A stretch of DNA of 64,000 nucleotides, from the NCBI GenBank assembly GCA_012727955.1, contig JAAYGB010000014.1, forward strand, positions 1 through 64,000, read 5' to 3'. The notes under the pieces were generated by a model, which had not been told where the DNA came from, did no database searches, and worked only from the letters and a program-made list of their open reading frames with translations. Source of the stretch: Bacillota bacterium (lineage in GTDB: Bacteria > Bacillota > Limnochordia > DTU087 > JAAYGB01). A program made the position numbers and the translations under genes. Positions 39,224 to 47,058 of the stretch are shown here, piece after piece (position 1 is the first letter of the stretch; each line of letters opens with the position of its first letter).

Positions 39224-39445
39224 TCACTCCTTTGTTTTATTGGTTAGGTCCTGCAGATAAACCTTGCAAACGTGATTGAACTCCCGCTGCGCTCGGATAA
39301 TCACGTTGCTGGCTTCTTCTTTGTAGTCCCTAATCGGTCCGGTGTCGAAGAGATTGACATCAATCAGTTCCATTAGTTCCGTCAACTTTTGATTTACGCT
39401 TCGCTGCAGCTCAGCAATTTGCTCCCAGGTTTTCCCATAGTTCAA
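39224..39445 (-). CDS. Small protein of unknown function, partner of the 254-aa gene
   Basis: About 73 aa, starting TTG at 39443-39445 (MNYGKTWEQIAELQRSV) with AGAAGGGGG upstream. It is mostly helical (LQRSVNQKLTELMELI, then DYKEEASNVIIRAQREFNHV). No family recognised. The ribosome site of the next gene lies in its last codons, so the two are likely translated together. The start could be further upstream but those residues lack support. Confidence 0.55.
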   Translation of the reverse strand: MNYGKTWEQIAELQRSVNQKLTELMELIDVNLFDTGPIRDYKEEASNVIIRAQREFNHVCKVYLQDLTNKTKE

Positions 39446-39621
39446 ATGCTGAAGCCCCCTTCTACTTATGTTGCTTGATAGTATCGAAAACACCTCGTGC
39501 AGGTGACATGTCCTTTACCGTCATTATTTCAACAAAGTGGAATCCCATACCTTTTTTCCCAAGGGGCAGGAGGAAAGTGATACTGGGCAGGGAATTATTG
39601 GTCCCACTTCTTCGATGTGAG

Positions 39622-39650
39622 TTGTTTACCCCTTGTAGGCACAATATACA
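39622..39650 (+). promoter_or_regulatory. Possible sigma-A promoter for ddl
   Basis: TTGTTT (39622-39627), 17-bp spacer, TATACA (39645-39650), about 80 bp before ddl. The rest of the 285-bp divergent gap 39446-39730 holds no gene. Confidence 0.45.
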
Positions 39651-39730
39651 TAAAATGAGAGTCATGAAGGATAGGCCGGCGGCTGTACCCGTCGGTATTG
39701 GCACAGCTAGAGAATGAGGTGGTAGTGGTT

Positions 39731-40840
39731 ATGGCACGAAAAATTAGAATTGGAGTGGTCTTTGGCGGCCGTTCCGGAGAGCATGAGGTGTCCCTAACGT
39801 CGGCTCGGTCGGTACTTAAGTATCTGGATCGGGAGCGGTATGAGGTGATCCCCATCGGGATCGACAAGGCCGGTCGCTGGTTGATGGGGGAAGGGGCCCT
39901 GCCCGCGCTGGAAAGCCGCCTTGATACCGACTTGCTTCCCGTTTCTCTCCTACCGGATCCCACCAGTCAGAAGCTGGTGAGCATCGATGAGGCCAAGATT
40001 TCCGAAGTGATCCAGGAGGAGCTGGACGTGATCTTCCCGGTACTCCACGGCACCTATGGAGAGGATGGCAGTATTCAAGGGCTCTTTGAACTGGCCAACA
40101 TTGCCTATGTGGGCGCAGGGGTTACCGCTTCAGCAGTGGCCATGGACAAAGCGATGACCAAGGCCCTTTTGGAGGCCCATGGTCTGCCGCAGCTGCCCTA
40201 TCTGGTGGTGTTGCGATGGCAATGGGAGACTCAGCCCGAGGAGGTCCTGGCCCGGGTCAAGGAGGAACTGGGCTTTCCCTGCTTCGTTAAACCCGCCAAC
40301 CTGGGCTCCAGCGTTGGGATCAGCAAGGCCCATGATCGAGAAAGCCTTGAGGCGGCCATCAACTTGGCCTGTCAATTTGACCGGAAACTAGTGATTGAGC
40401 AAGGCGCTCCCCCCAGTCGAGAGGTGGAGTGTGCAGTTCTGGGTAATGACCACCCCAAGGCTTCGGTGTTGGGGGAGATTGTCCCCGATCGGGAGTTTTA
40501 TGATTATGCCGCCAAGTATGAAGACAGTGACTCCCAATTGATTATCCCCGCCAGGATCAGTGAAAAGGCCACAGAGGAAGTACGTAATTTGGCATTGCAG
40601 GTCTACAAGGCAGTGGACTGCGCGGGTATGGCCCGGGTAGACTTTTTTGTCGGGATCGAGGACGAGAAGGTCTATGTCAATGAAATTAACACCATTCCCG
40701 GCTTTACCCCGATCAGCATGTTCCCCAAGCTCTGGGAAGTGTCGGGTCTGAGTTATCCCCAGCTTCTGGATCGATTGGTGGAGTTAGCTCTAGAGCGGCA
40801 CCAGGACAAACAACGCAATCGCACCAGCTACCTAGACTGA
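39731..40840 (+). CDS. ddl: D-alanine--D-alanine ligase
   Basis: ATP-grasp ligase that makes the D-Ala-D-Ala dipeptide for peptidoglycan. The protein is 369 aa from the ATG at 39731 (GAGGTGG upstream). Motifs: VVFGGRSGEHEVSL, FPVLHGTYGEDGSIQGLFE, FVKPANLGSSVGI, and the C-terminal ARVDFF with NEINTIPGFTPISMFP. Length fits the long VanA/Ddl-type ligases. The specificity-loop YDYAAKY supports D-Ala-D-Ala rather than D-Ala-D-lactate. Confidence 0.95.
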   Translation: MARKIRIGVVFGGRSGEHEVSLTSARSVLKYLDRERYEVIPIGIDKAGRWLMGEGALPALESRLDTDLLPVSLLPDPTSQKLVSIDEAKISEVIQEELDVIFPVLHGTYGEDGSIQGLFELANIAYVGAGVTASAVAMDKAMTKALLEAHGLPQLPYLVVLRWQWETQPEEVLARVKEELGFPCFVKPANLGSSVGISKAHDRESLEAAINLACQFDRKLVIEQGAPPSREVECAVLGNDHPKASVLGEIVPDREFYDYAAKYEDSDSQLIIPARISEKATEEVRNLALQVYKAVDCAGMARVDFFVGIEDEKVYVNEINTIPGFTPISMFPKLWEVSGLSYPQLLDRLVELALERHQDKQRNRTSYLD

Positions 40841-40974
40841 GGACGGGGACCATGGCTAGGTGGGGGCAGGACAAGACTGTGGAATTGGCGAAGTGATGAA
40901 TACCAGTCAATTCTACCCGGCGGATGTTGTGGTCTTTGCCGCGGCAAACGAGCTCTGATCAGAGGATGATTAGC

Positions 40975-41652
40975 TTGAATTCTGAGTGGACTTGGAATGT
41001 AAGGCAAAACACACGCCAAATCACGGTGCCGGAATCTCTCTTGCTTGACTACAAACAACGGGTTGGCCTTGATGGAGTGATCGTCTGGATCTATCTCCAG
41101 CTGTTGAGCCACACCCTGCAGCAGGGTGAAGCCGTTGATGTCCTCAGTTGGCTGCAGGATCAACTGGAGTGGGACAGTTTTCGGGTGCAGCAGGGCTTTT
41201 GCCTGTTGGTGGAAAACAACCTTGTCTCCGTGGAGGGACAGACCTGCACTCTGTTGTATCCCCAGGAGGCTCCCGGGGACGGGATGGAACAGGTTCCCCC
41301 CGACTTTCCCTCGGAGGCTGCGGTGCTGGAAGGACTTCCCGAAGGGCGCCTGCCCCAGACCAATTCCGGGGACCTGAGGCGGGAGGCCTTAGAGGCTGAC
41401 GTGGCCGCGGTGGTGGATGTCTATGAAAAACGTTTAGGCACCTTGAGCCCGATGCAAAGGGCCAAACTGCGATTTTGGTTGGAGGCCAAGGGTGTAGCCG
41501 CCGATGTAATTGCCTATGCCGTGGACTATGTGACCAAGCGTAACTCCTTGGCTTCACTCCATACCATTGAACAACAATTGCGCCAGTGGTATGTTCAGGG
41601 TGTCAGGGATTTTCGGGGATTGTTAGAAATTTTGAGGACAGAAGAGTTGTAG
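40975..41652 (+). CDS. DnaD/DnaB-like primosome (helicase loading) protein
   Basis: About 225 aa. The TTG at 40975 is favoured because AGAGG is nine bases upstream; the ATG at 40966 would touch that site. N-terminal ITVPESLLLDYKQRVGLDG, VIVWIYLQLL is the winged-helix DnaD-N type. An acidic linker (about 95-150) follows. The C-terminal domain has VYEKRLGTLSPMQRAKLRFWLEA and later LRQWYVQGVRDFRGL, matching the DnaD/DnaB_2 fold that binds DNA and helicase. It is ten bases before dnaB, which supports a role in loading the replicative helicase. Confidence 0.78.
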   Translation: MNSEWTWNVRQNTRQITVPESLLLDYKQRVGLDGVIVWIYLQLLSHTLQQGEAVDVLSWLQDQLEWDSFRVQQGFCLLVENNLVSVEGQTCTLLYPQEAPGDGMEQVPPDFPSEAAVLEGLPEGRLPQTNSGDLRREALEADVAAVVDVYEKRLGTLSPMQRAKLRFWLEAKGVAADVIAYAVDYVTKRNSLASLHTIEQQLRQWYVQGVRDFRGLLEILRTEEL

Positions 41653-41662
41653 AGGTGAGACT

Positions 41663-43069
41663 ATGGCGGTAAGACCAAAGGACATAGAAGCTCCCCAGGA
41701 GCCGCTGACGGATCTGTCTGCGGAAAGGCGGGTCTTAGGGATCCTTGTCAGACATCCAGAACAGGCCGATGCCGTCGTCGACCGCTTGTCTCCCGAACAC
41801 TTCTCCCATGAAACCCATCGGACCATTTACCGAGCGATCCTTGACAGCTACACCAAAACCGGTAGGGTGTCTTATACCCAGCTGTATCGCAGCCTCAGCC
41901 GAGAGGGCCACATTCCCGACCTGGAGACGGTGCTGATGGGACTGACTCAGGCCTTTATTAGTGTTGCGGAGTTAGCCCCCAGTGTTGAAATCCTGGTGGA
42001 GAAACGGGCCAAACGCAAACTGATGGAGGCCACGGAGCAGATTCAGCGGATGCTCCTCATCGATGAGGAGCTATCCCTGGAGGAATGCAAGTCCATGGCC
42101 CAGGAGCTGATCTTTGCCGCTACCCAGGCGGGGGCCGACGAGTCCGATGCCAAGGATCTGCTGGAAGTGCTGAACAAGTGTTTCTCCAATTTGCTGGAAC
42201 GCCAGCAGGGAATCAGTACCTATGGGTTGTCGGTGCGATTTCCCTCCATCGATGCCTTCACTACAGGTTTTAAGAAGAAGGACTTAATCATTCTGGCGGC
42301 CCGTCCCAGTATGGGAAAGACCGCCTTGGCTTTGAACTTTGCCACCAATGTGGCTAAGCGGGACATTCCCGTCTTGATCTTTAGTTTGGAGATGGACGAT
42401 GAGCAAATCGGTGACCGGATTGTCCTCAGTGAATTGATGCGATTTAGGCCCTCCGGTCAGGAGATTACCTCCTTTGATTACTCCACGAAACTTGATCCCG
42501 ACCAGTTCGAAAAGGTGCAAAGCATCTATAACGAGCTGTACAGCTTGCCGATTAAGATCGTAGACCGCCGGGGCTTGACGGCTGCGGAGATCCGGGCCAA
42601 GGCCCGGCAGGTGAAGGCGGAGCTGCCGGAGTTGGGACTGATCATCATCGACTACCTACAGCTGATTAAACCTCCCCCGGGCTCCAACAAGAACTGGGCC
42701 CTGGTGGTCGGTGAGATTGTGCGGGAAATTCGGGATCTGGCGGGAGAATTGGATGTGCCGATTATCATGTTGTCCCAGCTCAATCGCGGCGTAGAGAGTC
42801 GAGACAATAAGCGCCCGATGATGTCGGACCTGCGGGATAGTGGAAACATCGAGGAATTTGCCGACGTGATTATGTTCCTGTATCGAGACGACTATTACTA
42901 TCCTGAGCAAGCGGCAGAAAACGGGACCCAGGGACAGGTAGAGGTTATTTTCGCTAAGCAGCGGCGGGGTCCCACCGGTAAGGTCACCCTGCGGTTTATC
43001 AAGGAGTACACCAGGTTTGTGGAGGAGGCTCCCATCCCCGCGGGGGAGGCGGGCCCTCCCGTCAACTAA
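41663..43069 (+). CDS. dnaB: Replicative DNA helicase DnaB (DnaC in Bacillus naming)
   Basis: Hexameric fork helicase, 468 aa, ATG at 41663 with AGAGGTG upstream. N-terminal DnaB-N domain (AERRVLGILVRHPEQADAV). RecA-type motor with Walker A ARPSMGKTAL, Walker B GLIIIDYLQL and motif H4 LSQLNRGVESR, then SDLRDSGNIEEFADVIMFLYR. No intein. Downstream is a small unrecognised gene with probable translational coupling. Confidence 0.96.
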   Translation: MAVRPKDIEAPQEPLTDLSAERRVLGILVRHPEQADAVVDRLSPEHFSHETHRTIYRAILDSYTKTGRVSYTQLYRSLSREGHIPDLETVLMGLTQAFISVAELAPSVEILVEKRAKRKLMEATEQIQRMLLIDEELSLEECKSMAQELIFAATQAGADESDAKDLLEVLNKCFSNLLERQQGISTYGLSVRFPSIDAFTTGFKKKDLIILAARPSMGKTALALNFATNVAKRDIPVLIFSLEMDDEQIGDRIVLSELMRFRPSGQEITSFDYSTKLDPDQFEKVQSIYNELYSLPIKIVDRRGLTAAEIRAKARQVKAELPELGLIIIDYLQLIKPPPGSNKNWALVVGEIVREIRDLAGELDVPIIMLSQLNRGVESRDNKRPMMSDLRDSGNIEEFADVIMFLYRDDYYYPEQAAENGTQGQVEVIFAKQRRGPTGKVTLRFIKEYTRFVEEAPIPAGEAGPPVN

Positions 43070-43083
43070 GGAGATGAGCAAAG

Positions 43084-43275
43084 CTGGAAGCCTTTGATGC
43101 TCGCGGCGATTTGGAGGCTTGTGGGATTAGTCTGCTGGCTGCCATTCACCGGTTGGAGCAGCAGGGGGTCCTCAGCCAGACCCAAGCGGAGCAATTGTCG
43201 GAGCTGTTGGAACAACTAGATCAGCTGACGATGGCCGAGATGCAAGAGCGCATCGAAGAGATTCTCGGGAGCTAA
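43084..43275 (+). CDS. Small helical protein with probable CTG start
   Basis: A 63-codon frame, LEAFDARGDLEACGISLL to the end RIEEILGS, ends with TAA at 43273. AAGGAG lies ten bases before a CTG at 43084, and a TGA closes the frame six bases upstream of that CTG, so no ATG, GTG or TTG exists before the sequence begins; the next in-frame TTG is at 43111. The protein is predicted to be a helical hairpin (LLAAIHRLEQQGVLSQTQAEQLSELLEQLDQL). Function not recognised. Codon use matches dnaB, 14 bp upstream. Confidence 0.6.
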   Translation: MEAFDARGDLEACGISLLAAIHRLEQQGVLSQTQAEQLSELLEQLDQLTMAEMQERIEEILGS

Positions 43276-43368
43276 TTCCCCTTTTGGGTCCTCAGGAAAC
43301 ATATGGACGAAAACCCAACATATATTGGTAGTTAGAGGTAGTCTCAGTAGGCAAGGGCAAAGGTGTTG

Positions 43369-43386
43369 CTCCTTGTCAACAAGGAG
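43369..43386 (+). promoter_or_regulatory. Hairpin covering the ribosome binding site of the YabE-like gene
   Basis: CTCCTTG (43369-43375), TCAA, CAAGGAG (43380-43386). The right arm is the Shine-Dalgarno sequence AAGGAGG of the next gene. If it folds in the mRNA it would hide the ribosome site. There is no U-tract, so it is not a terminator. Confidence 0.5.
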
Positions 43387-43394
43387 GTGATGGC

Positions 43395-44405
43395 GTGTCG
43401 ACTCTATCGCTCCTGGTGCAGCGGTGGACCAAGGTTGTCGGGGTAGTTTTGGTATTGGGAATTATCGTAGCAATTACTTTGGTGGAAGCCAATATGGTCA
43501 ATCGGGTGACGGTAGTAGTGGACGGTGAACCCGTGGAGGTCCGGACAGTCCGCACCACCGTGGCGGGGGTTTTGGATCAGATGGGTTTGGCCCCTCGGGT
43601 TTCCGACGGGGTGACACCGGCGCTCACGGAGACCATTGCCGATGGAGCCAGGATCGAAATCAATACCGCCTTTCCCGTCACCGTGACTACGGCGGAGTCC
43701 AGCTACCGGGTGCAAACTCCCGGCGGCACCGTTGCCAGTTTGCTGGATAAGCTGGGGATTGAGCTATCTGATCTGGACCGGGTAACTCCAGGGCTCTCCC
43801 ACTTGGTTCAGCCCCGGGATGAAATTCGAGTGGTTCGGGTTAACAAGTCCCTGGTGACGGAGACGGAGCCCATCGCCTACGAGGTGCTGCGTTGGGCAGA
43901 GCCCAATCTGGAGAAGGGCAAGACGGCAATCCTGCGAGAGGGCCGAGAGGGAGTACGGGAGCTGGTGTATGAAGTTACCACCGAGGATGGTAAGGAAGTA
44001 GATCGGGTTCTGGTCTCCAACACCGTTGCCCAAGAACCCCGCAACAAGATCATCGGTATTGGTACTAAGATTGTGGTGCGGACGTTGATGACGGCCAACG
44101 GCCCCATTCGGTATACCGATGTCTTGGAGATGGAGGCCACGGCCTATTACCCGGGACCGGAAAGTACCGGTGTTTACGCGGACGGCATCACCGCCACGGG
44201 AGAAGTGGCGGGACACGGCATCGTCGCGGTGGACCCCAGAGTGATTCCCTTGGGGACCCGGTTGTTTATTCCCGGCTATGGGGTTGCCCTGGCCGCGGAT
44301 GTCGGCGGAGCCATTAAGGGTCACCGCATTGATTTGTGCTTTGATACCTATCGGGAAGCCGTGCATTTTGGCAGAAGAATGCTGAAAGTATATGTCTTAG
44401 AATGA
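43395..44405 (+). CDS. yabE: YabE/RpfB-like cell-wall protein: DUF348 repeats, G5 and 3D domain
   Basis: The protein is 336 aa, GTG start at 43395. An N-terminal membrane anchor (VVGVVLVLGIIVAITLVEA) is followed by two DUF348 repeats (about 38-150), a G5 domain (about 155-235) and a C-terminal 3D domain with MEATAYYPGP, VAVDPRVIPLGTRLFIPGYG and GGAIKGHRIDLCFDT, which keeps the three catalytic aspartates of the MltA-like lytic transglycosylase fold. In Bacillus, YabE-type proteins are resuscitation-promoting-factor analogues upstream of ksgA, as here. The rnmV gene between them is absent. Confidence 0.9.
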   Translation: MSTLSLLVQRWTKVVGVVLVLGIIVAITLVEANMVNRVTVVVDGEPVEVRTVRTTVAGVLDQMGLAPRVSDGVTPALTETIADGARIEINTAFPVTVTTAESSYRVQTPGGTVASLLDKLGIELSDLDRVTPGLSHLVQPRDEIRVVRVNKSLVTETEPIAYEVLRWAEPNLEKGKTAILREGREGVRELVYEVTTEDGKEVDRVLVSNTVAQEPRNKIIGIGTKIVVRTLMTANGPIRYTDVLEMEATAYYPGPESTGVYADGITATGEVAGHGIVAVDPRVIPLGTRLFIPGYGVALAADVGGAIKGHRIDLCFDTYREAVHFGRRMLKVYVLE

Positions 44406-44411
44406 GTAGCT

Positions 44412-44446
44412 ACAGGGCGGCGAAGTTAAGCGCGCCCTGTTTCTTC
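44412..44446 (+). terminator. Terminator after the YabE-like gene
   Basis: ACAGGGCG (44412-44419) pairs with CGCCCTGT (44433-44440), followed by TTCTTC. Confidence 0.7.
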
Positions 44447-44488
44447 TATCCAGGAATTTGGAGAAAATAGCAGCGGATGTGATTTGTC

Positions 44489-45475
44489 GTGACCATCGAA
44501 CTAACTAGTCCTACGCAGGTACTTCGTTTTCTCGAATCCCAGGGCATCCACCTCAAGCGAAGTCTGGGGCAAAACTTTTTGGTGGATGCCAATTATGTCC
44601 AGCGGATCCTAACGGCCGCGGACCTTGATCCCTCCGATACAGTGATCGAAATCGGACCGGGAGTGGGAGTGTTAACCCTCCAGCTGGCCCAGAGGGTCAA
44701 GAAGGTAATTTGCATTGAAGTGGACGGGGAGATGATTCAAGCCCTAAGGGCAGTACTGGCCGGGGTGGACAATGTCACCCTGGTGCATCGGGATGTGCTG
44801 CAGGTGGATTGGCCGGAGCTGTTGGCCCAGCAGGGGATTGATCGGTTTAAGGTGGTGGCCAACCTGCCCTACTACATCACCACACCGGTGCTGACGATGC
44901 TGTTGGAACAGGGCCTGCCGGTGACGGAGCTGGTGGTGATGGTGCAGCGGGAAGTGGCCCAGCGGATGGTAGCCAGCCCCGGTACCAAGGACTACGGTGC
45001 CTTTAGTGTCTTTACCCAGTTCTACAGCAGCCCCAGGATTGTGACCATCGTTCCGCCCACGGTATTCTTGCCGCCGCCGAAGGTGCATTCCGCGGTGGTG
45101 GCCCTAGATGTGGCCGGTCATCGGCTGCCCTTTGCCGTTGGCGATCCCAAGACCTTCTTTCAGATCGTCAGGGCTGCCTTCGGGCAAAGGCGAAAGATGC
45201 TGCGGCGGGCCCTGCGGGGGCTTCCCTGGCGGGAATTGACCCCGGAGGTTATTACCCAGTGGCTGGAAGCAGCCAACATCGAACCCACTCGCCGGGGGGA
45301 AACCCTCAGCCTAGAGGAATTTGCCCTTTTGAATCGCCTGTTGCCCCGTTATCTCAAGACAACTACATCCAAGAACAGTGAGGCCGACGACAATGATTCC
45401 CACTCACTTCATCAGTCCCGCCATCGGAAAAGTGACTTTGGCCCAGATGATGGAGAGCATCCAGAGCTACATTGA
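44489..45475 (+). CDS. ksgA: 16S rRNA dimethyladenosine transferase KsgA/RsmA
   Basis: Dimethylates A1518 and A1519 of 16S rRNA with SAM. GTG start at 44489. Motifs: LGQNFLVDANYVQRI, EIGPGVGVLT, NLPYYITTP and PPPKVHSAVV. The frame gives 328 aa, longer than usual: a normal KsgA would end near LLPRYL (about residue 290). The last 38 residues are low in hydrophobics and His/Ser/Asp-rich, and the final 83 bases overlap the next gene in another frame. The extension is probably a lost stop codon rather than a domain. Confidence 0.95.
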   Translation: MTIELTSPTQVLRFLESQGIHLKRSLGQNFLVDANYVQRILTAADLDPSDTVIEIGPGVGVLTLQLAQRVKKVICIEVDGEMIQALRAVLAGVDNVTLVHRDVLQVDWPELLAQQGIDRFKVVANLPYYITTPVLTMLLEQGLPVTELVVMVQREVAQRMVASPGTKDYGAFSVFTQFYSSPRIVTIVPPTVFLPPPKVHSAVVALDVAGHRLPFAVGDPKTFFQIVRAAFGQRRKMLRRALRGLPWRELTPEVITQWLEAANIEPTRRGETLSLEEFALLNRLLPRYLKTTTSKNSEADDNDSHSLHQSRHRKSDFGPDDGEHPELH

Positions 45476-45875
45476 AGCGGAGCCCAAGGCGCAGTACAAC
45501 ATTATCATTGGAACCGATTCACTGTACAGTGAGAAGGCTACCTCCTTTGTCACCGCGATTATCGTCCATCGTTTGGGTAAAGGTGCCCGCTATTTCTACC
45601 ACCGGGACACCGAATGGGTTGGTCCCAGCCTGAGGCAGCGCATTTTCCTTGAGGCCTCCCGCAGTCTAGCCGTTGGTGGTGCAGTGATGAACTACCTCGG
45701 TAAGACGGATCATGCCGACTTGAGTATCGAAATCCACTTAGATATCGGAACCAACGGTGATACCAAGGATCTCATCCGGGAGGTCGTCGGGATGGTGGTA
45801 GGCAGCGGGTTCGATGCCCGCATCAAGCCCGACTCCTTTGGCGCGTCCAAAGTGGCCGATCGATTTACCCGGTAA
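45393..45875 (+). CDS. DUF458 (YkuK-like) RNase H-fold protein
   Basis: The protein is 160 aa from the ATG at 45393, with GTGAGG upstream. It matches the DUF458 family: HFISPAIGKVTL, NIIIGTDSLYSEKATSFVTAIIVHR and RYFYHRDTEW, with acidic residues of an RNase H-like fold (the TDS motif and later DLSIEIHLDIGTNGDT). Cytoplasmic; the role in Firmicutes is not established, although sporulation links have been suggested. Its first 83 bases lie inside the end of ksgA. Confidence 0.8.
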   Translation: MIPTHFISPAIGKVTLAQMMESIQSYIEAEPKAQYNIIIGTDSLYSEKATSFVTAIIVHRLGKGARYFYHRDTEWVGPSLRQRIFLEASRSLAVGGAVMNYLGKTDHADLSIEIHLDIGTNGDTKDLIREVVGMVVGSGFDARIKPDSFGASKVADRFTR

Positions 45876-45929
45876 GCTGGGTTCATCTTCTTGCTTTGCT
45901 GGTTACTTAACTCTATACCCCTCATTCCA

Positions 45930-45999
45930 GCTACCCCTAGCTCCTTGCGGCAAAGTCCCGGTTCCCAGGCCGAGACTTTGCTCATAGGCTAGGGGTAGC
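45930..45999. repeat. Long two-tier inverted repeat (possible structured RNA)
   Basis: Outer arms GCTACCCCTAGC (45930-45941) and GCTAGGGGTAGC (45988-45999) are perfect 12-bp complements. Inner arms GCAAAGTC (45950-45957) and GACTTTGC (45974-45981) are perfect 8-bp complements, with internal loops of eight and six bases and a 16-base end loop. No gene overlaps it. It lies between the ykuK-like and amidase-like genes. It may be a terminator of unusual form, a small RNA or a leader element; the weak ATTTGTTT tract 6 bp later gives only partial support to a terminator. The rest of the gap has no gene. Confidence 0.6.
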
Positions 46000-46072
46000 A
46001 TAGTATTTGTTTGCCGGACTGGATGCGGCGGCGTGGAGTCCTGAAGGTGCCTGAGAGCCAAGGGGCTCGACG

Positions 46073-46963
46073 ATGAAAGGGGTAAGGACAGTGAAAGCGT
46101 TTATGATCTATAATGGCCGAACCGTGGGGAGGCGGGATATGGACTTTACCTGCGAGGGAATCCCCACCCTTTCCTTGCGCCATTGTGCAGAAGTGTCCGG
46201 GGCCACCATCCGGTGGAAGCCGCGTACCCAGCGGGTACAACTATCCTACTGTGGCCGTAAACTGGACCTTTCTGTCTCAACGGGGGATTTGGCATCGGGT
46301 TTCGCTCAGAACTGGATCGAAGTACCGATGTTAGCGGATTTTCTCCAGGTTAACTGGCGGTTAGAGGAAAACAACAAGCTCTTGTTGATGGGGCGAAGGG
46401 AAGAATCCTTGGCAGGTAAGCGGATCGTCGTCGATGTGGGACCGGGAGGCGATGACGAGGATCAAGGACTAACCAGCAGCAAGGACCAACAGCCAGATTT
46501 TGTCATCGGGCGGGTCCTGGCGGGTCTGCTCCAGGTGGCCGGGGCTGAGGTAGTTACCACTTGGGGGCTGGAGACTTATCCCTCGTTACAGGAACGACTG
46601 GGTATTGCCAGCTCCTTTGCCTATCATGCCTTCATATGTTTGCATTGTAATCATCATCCCTCTTCCAAGGCCCAGGGTACCGAGGTCTATCATTATGAAA
46701 GTCATCCCAGTGCCCGGTTAGCCATGTATACTCTCAATCAACTGGTGGAAGAGTTGGGAACGAGGAATCGGGGGGTAAAGGAAGCAGGCTTTTATCTGCT
46801 GCGGCAATTGCCAGAGCCGGCGCTCCTGTTGAAGGTGGGCTTTTTGAGCAATCCCCAGGACGGGAAAATTCTTCGGGAGCCCCAGGGTCAGTATCGCAGT
46901 GCCGCAGCCATCTTCCGGGGGATCCGAGAATTTTTTGAAGAAAAACCACCGCGAAGACCTTGA
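46073..46963 (+). CDS. Amidase_3-like protein lacking catalytic residues (pseudo-amidase)
   Basis: The protein is 296 aa. Residues 8-108 resemble the copper-amine-oxidase-N stalk domain common in wall amidases. The rest matches N-acetylmuramoyl-L-alanine amidase (Amidase_3). But the zinc motif DPGHGG reads DVGPGG (121-126), so the first His ligand is Pro124. The VExGFLSN motif reads LKVGFLSN, so the catalytic Glu is Lys254. His191 in CLHCN and GTEVYHY (202-208) remain. The Glu ligand before the first helix is not evident. No signal peptide is present. I infer an inactive, intracellular protein, perhaps a mother-cell scaffold. Start ATG 46073 (AGGGG seven bases upstream); GTG at 46091 is also possible. 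Confidence 0.75.
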   Translation: MKGVRTVKAFMIYNGRTVGRRDMDFTCEGIPTLSLRHCAEVSGATIRWKPRTQRVQLSYCGRKLDLSVSTGDLASGFAQNWIEVPMLADFLQVNWRLEENNKLLLMGRREESLAGKRIVVDVGPGGDDEDQGLTSSKDQQPDFVIGRVLAGLLQVAGAEVVTTWGLETYPSLQERLGIASSFAYHAFICLHCNHHPSSKAQGTEVYHYESHPSARLAMYTLNQLVEELGTRNRGVKEAGFYLLRQLPEPALLLKVGFLSNPQDGKILREPQGQYRSAAAIFRGIREFFEEKPPRRP

Positions 46964-46999
46964 CATCTCTCTATCAGCTTTGGTAAACTAAAAAAATAT

Positions 47000-47029
47000 T
47001 TGACAAAGTGCCGTCGGCTGTGCTATAAT
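47000..47029 (+). promoter_or_regulatory. Strong sigma-A promoter for veg
   Basis: TTGACA (47000-47005), 18-bp spacer, TATAAT (47024-47029) with a TG two bases before the -10 (extended -10), preceded by an A-tract. veg has one of the strongest promoters in Bacillus and this resembles it. About 30 bases precede the start codon. Confidence 0.88.
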
Positions 47030-47058
47030 ACTAGTATCTCAGGTAAGAAGGTGATATT

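Noticed and set aside
46000-46072. c-di-AMP (ydaO-type) riboswitch upstream of the amidase-like gene
   Set aside because: Wall-hydrolase genes often carry one, so I looked, but the conserved core sequences were not seen. A covariance-model search would settle it.
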